A stretch of 10,660 bases of DNA from Lysobacterales bacterium (lineage in GTDB: Bacteria; Pseudomonadota; Gammaproteobacteria; Xanthomonadales; Rhodanobacteraceae): positions 1 through 10,660 of the forward strand of contig JAAFHE010000068.1 in assembly GCA_013298265.1 (NCBI GenBank). Direction: 5' to 3'. A model generated the notes under the pieces. The model was given only the letters and a program-made list of their open reading frames with translations, did no database searches and had not been told where the DNA came from. The translations under genes were made by a program, and so were the position numbers. Below are positions 1 to 6,263 of the stretch, piece by piece. Positions within the stretch are counted from its first letter, which is position 1, and each line of letters opens with the position of its first letter.

Positions 1-592
1 CACCCTGCGCAACGGCCGCAACCCAGTGTGGCGGCTCCAGCCTGCAGGCGATGCGCGCGGCTAGCCCGAGGCGCTCAAGGCCGGCGCAGGCAAGAATGAT
101 GGCGTCGTAATGCCCCGCATCGAGCTTGCCCAGGCGCGTGCCGACGTTGCCGCGCAAATCGGCCAGCTGGATGTCGGGACGCAACGCGCGCAGCTGTGAC
201 TGGCGGCGCAGCGACGACGTGCCGACACGTGCGCCGCGCGGCAGTTCGGCGATGCTGCGGTAGTCGTTGCTGACCAGCGCATCGGCCGCGTCCGCGCGTT
301 CGAGCACCGCGCCCAGTGCGAAGCCGCTGTCGACTTCCATCGGCACATCCTTGAGCGAATGCACGGCTATGTCAGCGCGGCCTTCCAGCATCGCGACTTC
401 CAGCTCCTTGAGGAACAGACCTTTGCCGCCGATGGCTGACAGGGGCTGGTCGAGGATCTCGTCGCCACGCGTGCTCATCGGCACCAGGTCCACGCGCAAG
501 TCCGGGTGCGCGGCACGCAGGCGCGCGGCGACATGTTCGGCCTGCCAAAGAGCCAGGGCGCTCTGGCGCGTGGCGATACGCAAAGATTTCAT
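1..592 (-). CDS. hemC: Hydroxymethylbilane synthase (porphobilinogen deaminase), N-terminal 197 residues
   Basis: This enzyme joins four porphobilinogen molecules into hydroxymethylbilane in cytoplasmic tetrapyrrole (haem) synthesis. The gene is cut by the left edge, so no stop is seen. Reading leftward from the ATG at 592-590, the protein begins [16 protein letters not shown], typical of the family. Visible family motifs are STRGD (residues 40-44), [11 protein letters not shown] (55-65), HSLKDVP (78-84, with the catalytic Asp82), GTSSLRR (124-130, the substrate-binding arginines) and [10 protein letters not shown] (145-154). The cysteine that carries the dipyrromethane cofactor lies further on, outside the window. 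The ribosome site is weak, but there is no better start and the N-terminus aligns well with the family. It lies downstream of the AlgR-like regulator, as in Pseudomonas algZ-algR-hemC. A large palindrome between them suggests its own promoter. Identification is very secure. Confidence 0.96.
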   Translation of the reverse strand, partial: MKSLRIATRQSALALWQAEHVAARLRAAHPDLRVDLVPMSTRGDEILDQPLSAIGGKGLFLKELEVAMLEGRADIAVHSLKDVPMEVDSGFALGAVLERADAADALVSNDYRSIAELPRGARVGTSSLRRQSQLRALRPDIQLADLRGNVGTRLGKLDAGHYDAIILACAGLERLGLAARIACRLEPPHWVAAVAQG

Positions 593-640
593 GGAGATTC
601 TGGCAATACGGAGGGTGGCCGCATGCTAGTGCAGCACGGA

Positions 641-797
641 AGAATCGGGAATGGTTGAAGGCCGGGAATAGAGAATCGGGAATGGGGAATCGTAAGAGCA
701 CAGCGTGGGGGCGGAGGCCCTGCGCTTTTACCAATTCCCGATTCTCCATTCCCGATTCCCGGCTTTCAACCATTCCCGGCTTTCAACCATTCCCGGC
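641..797. repeat. Dispersed palindromic element, copy 1 (GGGAATN heptads around a core hairpin)
   Basis: The left arm carries four heptads of the form GGGAATN (664-691, one degenerate). An outer block at 647-663 precedes them. The right arm carries the reverse-complement heptads ATTCCCN at 734-761. Two perfect 17-bp tandem copies of GGCTTTCAACCATTCCC follow (761-777 and 778-794). The outer left block is the inverse of that 17-mer with one mismatch, so the left arm has one copy and the right arm two. Between the arms, a core starting GTAAGAGC (about 693-732) can pair imperfectly with CGCTTTTAC. The transcript of either strand could fold into a long hairpin. The element ends three bases before the stop codon of the response regulator. 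It resembles REP-type intergenic repeats; a second copy of the same design lies at 3478-3572. Confidence 0.85.
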
Positions 798-800
798 CTC

Positions 801-1532
801 CTAAAGGCTGCGCACGAGCTTTCTGAGCCCCGGCAAGTTGCGCCGGCTGACTTCCAGCACGTCCGCACTGCCGTCGATCCGGACGAACACGCGTCCATCG
901 TTGCCGCGGGTCAGCCCGGCCATGCGCGCGCGTGCGACGAGGCAGTTGCGGTGGATACGCACGAACTGGTCGCCGAACTCGTCCTCGAGGCCCTTGAGCG
1001 CGTCCTCGACCAGCACCTGGCCTCGGGAATGATGCACGACGACGTACTTGTCCTCGGCCTGCAGGTAGAGGATGTCCTGTACCGGCACGAGCACGAGATT
1101 GCCGCGCACGCGCGCGCAGATATGGCTGCGCTGGCGGTGCGGCCCTAGCGTGCCGGCGACTTTGTCGAGCTTGTTCGCGCCAAGCCGGCCGGCCCGGGCC
1201 AGTGCCTGCTCCAGCCGTTCGCGGCGCACGGGCTTGAGCACGTAGTCGACCGCATGCGCGTCGAAGGCCTTGAGCGCGTACTCATCGTAGGCGGTGCAGA
1301 AGATCACGGCCGGCGGGTCGGTCAGCGCGCCAATCACGCGCGCCGCGTCCAGACCGTCCAGACCGGGCATGCGGATATCAAGGAGGCAGACGTCCGGGCG
1401 CAGAAGGTCGGCCTGCTGCACGGCCTGCTCGCCGTTCTCCACGCTCGCGACCACTTCGCCGCCCGCATCGGCGACGAGCGCGGCGAGCCGCTCGCGTGCC
1501 AGCGGTTCGTCGTCGGCAATCAGTACACGCAT
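801..1532 (-). CDS. algR: LytTR-family response regulator (AlgR-like)
   Basis: This is a cytoplasmic DNA-binding response regulator of 243 residues. The receiver domain (about 1-118) has the acidic pair D7/D8, the phospho-acceptor D52 in LLDIRMPGLDG, T80 and K100 in DYVLKP. A LytTR DNA-binding domain follows (about 134-239), with DKYVVVHH, RIHRNCLV (192-199) and SRRNLPGLRKLV. Length and layout match AlgR of Pseudomonas, which controls type IV pili, alginate and virulence traits there. The target genes here are unknown, since none is in the window. The ATG at 1532 is chosen because GGGAG sits seven bases upstream and the receiver domain begins at once. It is encoded 132 bp downstream of the partner kinase, a gap large enough for a separate promoter. 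The family call is secure; the ortholog name rests on gene order. Confidence 0.92.
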   Translation of the reverse strand: MRVLIADDEPLARERLAALVADAGGEVVASVENGEQAVQQADLLRPDVCLLDIRMPGLDGLDAARVIGALTDPPAVIFCTAYDEYALKAFDAHAVDYVLKPVRRERLEQALARAGRLGANKLDKVAGTLGPHRQRSHICARVRGNLVLVPVQDILYLQAEDKYVVVHHSRGQVLVEDALKGLEDEFGDQFVRIHRNCLVARARMAGLTRGNDGRVFVRIDGSADVLEVSRRNLPGLRKLVRSL

Positions 1533-1664
1533 GTCGCTGCTCCCGAGAAAGTTCTGAGCACGTTGCTGGAATGCCGCTCTTGTGATTTGTACCCGATCCC
1601 CACAAACCCTCCGAAGGCAGAAGCCCGCTCCACTTTGTTCATAAATTCCATGCTGTACGCGAAC

Positions 1665-2729
1665 TCAGCGCTGCAGCGGAATGCGCAGTCGACACTCGAA
1701 CGCGCCGATCTGGTCTTCCGCCAGCAGCGCCGCGCGCTCGCCATAGTGCAGCGCCAGCCGGCTGCGGATATTGTTCAGCGCCACGCCGTTGCGGTTGCCG
1801 CGCCGCGCCGCCGGCGGCGGGCACGGATTGCGCACGCGGATCTCGATCGTCACGCCGTCACTGCTGCCGTCGACTTCGACCACACCGCCTTCGGGCAGCG
1901 GCTGAATGCCGTGGTAGACCGCGTTCTCCACCAGCGGCTGCAGCAGCAGCGACGGCAGTTCCAGGTCGCGTGGCAGTTCGTCGACGCGCCACTCCACGCG
2001 CAGGCGCTCGCCCAGGCGTAGCTGCTCAATGCGCAGGTAGCCGCGCGCGAGATCCAGTTCCTCGCCGAGCGTGCCGCGCGCATCCTCGCGTCCGAGCGCG
2101 GCGCGAAACAGATCGGCCAGATCTTCGACCGCCGTCTCGGCCTGGGCTGGCCGGGCGCGGATAAGGCTCGCGATGACGTTCATGCTGTTGAACAGGAAAT
2201 GTGGGCGTATGCGCGCCTGCAGCGCGTCGAAGCGCGCGCGCTCCTCGGCGTGGACGCGTTCGCGCCATTGCTCCTGCACGTAGAAGTAGCGCAGCACCGC
2301 GCCGCCGATCAGGCCGCAGATCACGCTGTTGCGCAGCACGAAACGCCACTGGTCGGCGCCGGCGTCGATGAAGCCGAGGTCGAGGTTGCGGTCAATCGCG
2401 AACACGACCCAGCTCGCCGCCGCGGTGGTCACCAGCATCAGGGTGTACGCGGCGAACTCGCCCATCCACGGCGCCAGGCGCAGCAGCAGCGGCCGCGCCT
2501 TGCACAGCGTGACGGTCCAGACCACCGCCAGCCACTGTACGAACAGACTGGCGGTGCCGAACGTCTGCCAGGACGGGATGCTTGCATCACTGGCGGCCAG
2601 CACGACCACCAGTGCGACCAGCTCGCCGATCACGACCAGCGCGAACAGCACCGGCCAGCTGCAGAAATTCGGCAGCCAGTGGTGGGGGGGATCGATGACG
2701 GCGGTACGAGCCGGGGCGCGTTCGGGCAT
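1665..2729 (-). CDS. algZ: LytS/AlgZ-type membrane sensor histidine kinase
   Basis: This is a sensor kinase of the His_kinase (LytS/YehU) family, expected to phosphorylate the LytTR regulator encoded next to it. With the start at 2729 it has 354 residues, close to Pseudomonas AlgZ/FimS. Four hydrophobic segments (about 24-47, 55-75, 90-111 and 132-152) place the sensor part in the inner membrane. The phospho-acceptor motif RPHFLFNSMN follows (His177), then the ATP-binding N-box PLVENAVYHGI (around Asn269) and a degenerate G-box NGVALNNIRSRL. There is no periplasmic or PAS sensor domain. The frame extends upstream to 2798, but that start overlaps the esterase and adds a basic, non-conserved leader, so I chose the internal ATG. 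The family is clear; the ortholog name rests on synteny with algR and hemC. Confidence 0.9.
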   Translation of the reverse strand: MPERAPARTAVIDPPHHWLPNFCSWPVLFALVVIGELVALVVVLAASDASIPSWQTFGTASLFVQWLAVVWTVTLCKARPLLLRLAPWMGEFAAYTLMLVTTAAASWVVFAIDRNLDLGFIDAGADQWRFVLRNSVICGLIGGAVLRYFYVQEQWRERVHAEERARFDALQARIRPHFLFNSMNVIASLIRARPAQAETAVEDLADLFRAALGREDARGTLGEELDLARGYLRIEQLRLGERLRVEWRVDELPRDLELPSLLLQPLVENAVYHGIQPLPEGGVVEVDGSSDGVTIEIRVRNPCPPPAARRGNRNGVALNNIRSRLALHYGERAALLAEDQIGAFECRLRIPLQR

Positions 2730-2770
2730 GGACAACCTGCGCCCTCCCCGGCGCTGGACACTGCGCCGGA

Positions 2771-3436
2771 TTATGCGCCGAGGCGCTGCCCCAGCCACTG
2801 CCGCAGGTCGGCGATTTCCTCCGCGCTGACGCTATGCGCCATCGGATAGCTGTGCCAGTCGATGCTGTATCCGAGGCCGCGCAGCAGGTCGCGCGAACGC
2901 GTGCCGAGGGACTGCGGCACGACCGGGTCGTGGCTGCCGTGGGCCATGAAGATCGGCAGTTCCGCATTGGCCACGCTGCGCTCGGCCGCAGTGGTCTCGT
3001 GGATAGGCAGGTAGGTCGACAGCGCGACCACGCCGCCGAGGCGCTTGGCATGGCGTACGCCGCCGGCGAGCACGATGGCGCCGCCCTGGGAAAAGCCGGC
3101 GAGGATCACGCGCTCGGCCGGCACACCGCGGTCATGTTCGCGCGCGATCAGCGCGTCGAGCTGGGCGACGGATTCGCGCACCCCGGTCTCGTCCTGGCGC
3201 GAGGCGATGTCACTGCCCTTGATGTCGTACCAGGCACGCATGGCTGCGCCGCCGTTGATCGTCACCGGGCGCACCGGCGCATGCGGGAACACGAAGCGCA
3301 GCGCCGGCCACTCGCGCGACACGAGTTCCGGGATGATCGGCGCGAAATCGTGTCCGTCAGCGCCCAGGCCATGCAGCCAGATGATGCTGTGGCGCGGCTT
3401 GGGCTTGGTCTCCAGTTCGACGGCGGGCAGGATCAT
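2771..3436 (-). CDS. Phospholipase/carboxylesterase-family alpha/beta hydrolase
   Basis: This is a small cytoplasmic serine esterase of 221 residues in the phospholipase/carboxylesterase family (PF02230; relatives include Pseudomonas EstB and eukaryotic acyl-protein thioesterases). It should hydrolyse short-chain carboxyl esters; the natural substrate is not evident. The full catalytic triad can be read: Ser116 in GFSQGG, Asp170 in HGSHDPVVP and His201 in YPMAHSV. The oxyanion-loop motif LHGLGADG lies at 21-28. No signal peptide is seen. The ATG at 3436 has GGAG about ten bases upstream, and the next upstream ATG (3462) is out of frame. It is the first gene of a leftward run, 41 bp before the sensor kinase, so co-transcription is possible. 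The second palindromic element lies just upstream, between it and the divergent peptidase gene. Confidence 0.93.
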   Translation of the reverse strand: MILPAVELETKPKPRHSIIWLHGLGADGHDFAPIIPELVSREWPALRFVFPHAPVRPVTINGGAAMRAWYDIKGSDIASRQDETGVRESVAQLDALIAREHDRGVPAERVILAGFSQGGAIVLAGGVRHAKRLGGVVALSTYLPIHETTAAERSVANAELPIFMAHGSHDPVVPQSLGTRSRDLLRGLGYSIDWHSYPMAHSVSAEEIADLRQWLGQRLGA

Positions 3437-3477
3437 GGGCGGGCTCCGGCAAAAAGGATCATGGTGCCTGAGGTGCC

Positions 3478-3572
3478 GGGAATCGGGAATGGGGAATAGG
3501 GAATCGTAGAAGCAAGAGCGGGCGATTCCGCCTCCGCTCTAACGATTCCCCATTCCCCATTCCCCATTCCCC
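3478..3572. repeat. Dispersed palindromic element, copy 2 (GGGAATN heptads, quadruplex-prone)
   Basis: Four contiguous GGGAATN heptads (3478-3505) are mirrored by four perfect ATTCCCC heptads (3545-3572). Between them is a core hairpin. AGAGCG at 3515-3520 pairs with CGCTCT at 3535-3540, and GGCG at 3521-3524 pairs with CGCC at 3529-3532 across an ATTC loop. The flanking GAATCGT (3502-3508) pairs with ACGATTC (3542-3548), so the whole element is one long stem. The core is preceded by GTAG, the tetranucleotide typical of many REP elements. It lies between the divergent esterase and S9 peptidase genes, so it falls in the upstream region of both. It shares its left-arm and core start with the element at 641-797, which shows a dispersed family rather than a chance palindrome. 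Confidence 0.85.
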
Positions 3573-3645
3573 CACAATGACCATTGCCACGGCTCAAGCG
3601 CGTGTGGCTTCGCTATCCTCGGGCGATCCCGTCCCGGAGTCGCCC

Positions 3646-6093
3646 ATGTCAGCCAGGCTCAGTGCCGCCGTCGCCGTCCTCGTCTGTTTCGTCGCCCTGC
3701 CGACCCAGGCAGCGCTCACCCTCGACCAGATCATGGCCGAACCCGACTGGATCGGCGCGCCGGTCGAATCGCCGTACTGGTCCGCTGACGGCAGCGCGGT
3801 CTACTACGCGCTCAAGCGCCCCGGCTCGGCCGTGCGCGATATCCGCCGCATCGGCGCAGCCGACGGCAAGGACGCCGTGCTGAGCCCGGCCGAGCTCGCC
3901 GGCATTGATGGCAAGAACGCGGTCTACGACACGGCGCGCCAGCGTGCCGCGTTCATCCGCAACGGCGACGTGTTCGTGCGCGAACTGGGCAGCAGCCGGC
4001 TGATCCAGGTCACGCGCAGCAGCGAGGACGAAAGCTCGCCGCAGTTCTCCGCCGACCAGGCCAGCCTGCACTACCGCCGCGGCAACGACTGGTACGGCTA
4101 CGCGTTCGCCGGCGGCGTCAACTACCCGCTTGCCGTGCTGAAAGCGGAAAAGAATCCCAAGGACAGCAAGCCCGGCGACTTCGAGAAGCTGCAGTTGCGC
4201 CTGATCGGCACGCTCAAGCAGGACCACGACGACAAGGAAGCGCTGAAGGCGCGCGCCGAGGAACTGCGCAAGGCGGATGCGAGCCGCGCGGCCGAGCCGG
4301 TCTATCTCGGTGACGACGTCCAGATCACGCCCACGAGCGTGCTGTCGCCGGACGGCCGCTGGCTGCTCGTCGTCACCACGCCCAAGGGGTTCGACGGCGG
4401 CCGCGCCGGCAAGATGCCGATGTACGTGACCGAATCGGGCTACGAGGAGGTCGAGGACGTGCGCACGCGCGTCGGCCGCGGCAACCCGGCGCCCGAAACG
4501 CTGTGGCGCGTCGATCTGGCCAGCGGCAAAGCCACCCGGCTCGACGTCGCCGCGCTGCCCGGCAGCAGCGACGACCCGCTCGCCGCCGTGCGCGCCGAGA
4601 ACGAAAAAGCCAAGCCCAAGGAAACCGCGACCGAAACCGGCGACGCGAAGTCGGCCAAGGACGCGAAGAAAAAGAAGGCCGACAAGAAGGACACGGCGAA
4701 GCCCGAGACGGCCACGCGCGCGATCAGCGTCAACGCGATCCAGTTCACGCGCGACGGCAGCCAGGCCGCCGTGATGCTGCGTGCGACCGACAACAAGGAC
4801 CGCTGGATCGCAACCGTCGCGAATACGGAAAAGCCCGTGCTCACGTCGCGCCATCGGCTGACCGACCCGGCCTGGATCAACTGGAACTTCAACGAGCTCG
4901 GCTGGCTGCCGGACAATCGCACCTTGTGGTACGTGTCCGAGGAATCCGGTTTTTCCGCTTTGTATACCCGGCGCGACGGCGACAAGGCCAGGGCGATCGT
5001 GCAGGGCCGCTTCGAAGTCTCCGCACCGCAGCTTTCGCCCGACGGCGCCTGGTTCTACCTCAAGAGCAACGCCGAAGCGCCGTACAGCTACGACGTCTAC
5101 CGCGTGCCGGTAGCCGGCGGACAGACGACACGCCTGACCCGCCTCAAGGGCGTGGAAGAGTTCAGCGTTTCACCCGACGGCAAGCAGTTGCTCGTCGCAC
5201 ATTCGGCCAGCTACCTGCCGCAGCAGCTCAGCTTGCTGCCGGCCGATGGCGGCAGTCAGCGCCAGCTCACCGATACGCGCACGGCGGAATTCAAGGCGCT
5301 GACCTGGCAGGAACCCAAGATCGTGCCGGTGCCGTCCTCGCACGGCAAGGAACCGATCTGGGGCAAGCTCTACACGCCCGCGGCGGCCAGCGGCAAGCGT
5401 CCGATCGTGCTGTTCGTGCACGGTGCCGGCTACACGCAGAACACGCACCTGGCCTATCCGTACTATTTCCGTGAGCAGATGTTCCACAACCTGCTGACCG
5501 AACGCGGCTATCTCGTGCTGGATCTCGACTACCGCGCGTCCGAAGGCTATGGCCGCGACTGGCGCACGGCGATCTACCGCCACATGGGCAAGCCGGAACT
5601 CGAGGACCTCATCGACGGCGTCAACTGGCTGGTCAAGGAGCACGACGGCGACCCGAGCCGCGTCGGCCTCTACGGCGGATCCTATGGCGGCTTCATGGCG
5701 CTGATCGCGATGTTCCAGGCGCCCGACGTGTTCAAGGCCGGTGCAGCACTGCGCCCGGTCACCGACTGGACCCAGTACAACCACGAGTACACGTCCAATA
5801 TTCTCAATACGCCGGAAGTGGACGACATCGCCTACCGCCGCAGCTCGCCGATCGAGTTCGCCGACGGCCTCAAGGGTCCGCTGCTGATCGCCCACGGCAT
5901 GATCGACGACAATGTGTTCTTCCAGGATTCGGTGCGCCTGTTCCAGCGCCTGATCGAACTGAAGAAAGACAATGTCGAGCTGGCGCCGTATCCGCTGGAG
6001 CGGCATGGTTTCACCCATGCCGCAGCCTGGCGCGACGAATACGCACGCATCCTGAAGCTGTTCGAGACGCACGTGCGCGGCGTGGCCCCGTGA
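3646..6093 (+). CDS. Exported S9-family (prolyl oligopeptidase family) serine peptidase
   Basis: This is an 815-residue peptidase predicted to act in the periplasm or outside the cell, cutting oligopeptides. A signal peptide (about 1-22, ending PTQA before ALTLDQ) is followed by a beta-propeller region with TolB/PD40-like repeats such as SPDGRWLLVV. The C-terminal alpha/beta hydrolase domain spans about 585-815. The triad is Ser679 in YGGSYGGF, Asp754 in HGMIDDNV and His787 in ERHGFTH. DYRASEGYGRDW is also characteristic of S9 enzymes. GGSYGG resembles the S9C (acylaminoacyl-peptidase-like) signature more than the GWSYGG of dipeptidyl peptidase IV, so specificity is left open. A lysine-rich insert (318-357) interrupts the propeller region, and another charged stretch lies at 166-215. 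I chose the ATG at 3646 rather than 3577 because GGAG sits eight bases upstream and the signal peptide starts there. Confidence 0.93.
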   Translation: MSARLSAAVAVLVCFVALPTQAALTLDQIMAEPDWIGAPVESPYWSADGSAVYYALKRPGSAVRDIRRIGAADGKDAVLSPAELAGIDGKNAVYDTARQRAAFIRNGDVFVRELGSSRLIQVTRSSEDESSPQFSADQASLHYRRGNDWYGYAFAGGVNYPLAVLKAEKNPKDSKPGDFEKLQLRLIGTLKQDHDDKEALKARAEELRKADASRAAEPVYLGDDVQITPTSVLSPDGRWLLVVTTPKGFDGGRAGKMPMYVTESGYEEVEDVRTRVGRGNPAPETLWRVDLASGKATRLDVAALPGSSDDPLAAVRAENEKAKPKETATETGDAKSAKDAKKKKADKKDTAKPETATRAISVNAIQFTRDGSQAAVMLRATDNKDRWIATVANTEKPVLTSRHRLTDPAWINWNFNELGWLPDNRTLWYVSEESGFSALYTRRDGDKARAIVQGRFEVSAPQLSPDGAWFYLKSNAEAPYSYDVYRVPVAGGQTTRLTRLKGVEEFSVSPDGKQLLVAHSASYLPQQLSLLPADGGSQRQLTDTRTAEFKALTWQEPKIVPVPSSHGKEPIWGKLYTPAAASGKRPIVLFVHGAGYTQNTHLAYPYYFREQMFHNLLTERGYLVLDLDYRASEGYGRDWRTAIYRHMGKPELEDLIDGVNWLVKEHDGDPSRVGLYGGSYGGFMALIAMFQAPDVFKAGAALRPVTDWTQYNHEYTSNILNTPEVDDIAYRRSSPIEFADGLKGPLLIAHGMIDDNVFFQDSVRLFQRLIELKKDNVELAPYPLERHGFTHAAAWRDEYARILKLFETHVRGVAP

Positions 6094-6174
6094 GCGCACT
6101 GCTTGTCGCGGCCGTGTGACGCGCAGGTAACGCGTGGTGGTGTAGGTTCGCTGGCTGCGGTGATTCCTGAGTCC

Positions 6175-6199
6175 TCTCCCCCAGCTTGCTGGGGGGAGA
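6175..6199. repeat. GC-rich hairpin after the S9 peptidase gene
   Basis: TCTCCCCCAGC (6175-6185) pairs with GCTGGGGGGAGA (6188-6199) with one extra G in the right arm. It lies in the 170-bp gap between the peptidase stop and the antiporter start. No T-run follows it, so it is not a canonical intrinsic terminator. It could still slow transcription or protect the 3' end of the message. C-rich stems of this kind are common as dispersed intergenic repeats in GC-rich proteobacteria. Confidence 0.6.
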
Positions 6200-6263
6200 T
6201 GCCTCGTTGCAGCACGCGCGCAGTTCCCTCCTGCAAAACCTGCTGCCAACACCACGGTGACCG

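Noticed and set aside
1503..1511. CGGTTCGTC, one mismatch from the AlgR box CCGTTCGTC
   Set aside because: It lies in the codons for the conserved DDEP of the receiver domain, so the match is explained by coding sequence.
2730..2798. A longer start for the sensor kinase at 2798
   Set aside because: It would overlap the esterase end and add a basic leader not expected in the family; the ATG at 2729 gives the usual length.
3478..3572. Heptad arrays considered as a CRISPR or minisatellite
   Set aside because: The units are 7 bp without spacers and are mirrored around a core hairpin, so a palindromic REP-like element fits better.
3584..3619. TTGCCA (3584-3589) and TATCCT (3614-3619) as a sigma-70 promoter for the S9 peptidase
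   Set aside because: The spacing is 24 bp, too long, and no good -35 lies 17 bp upstream of TATCCT. The -10-like hexamer alone is weak evidence.
3649..4854. A 401-codon minus-strand open frame opposite the S9 peptidase gene
   Set aside because: The composition is biased and no motif is seen; the opposite strand has a signal peptide and propeller sequence.
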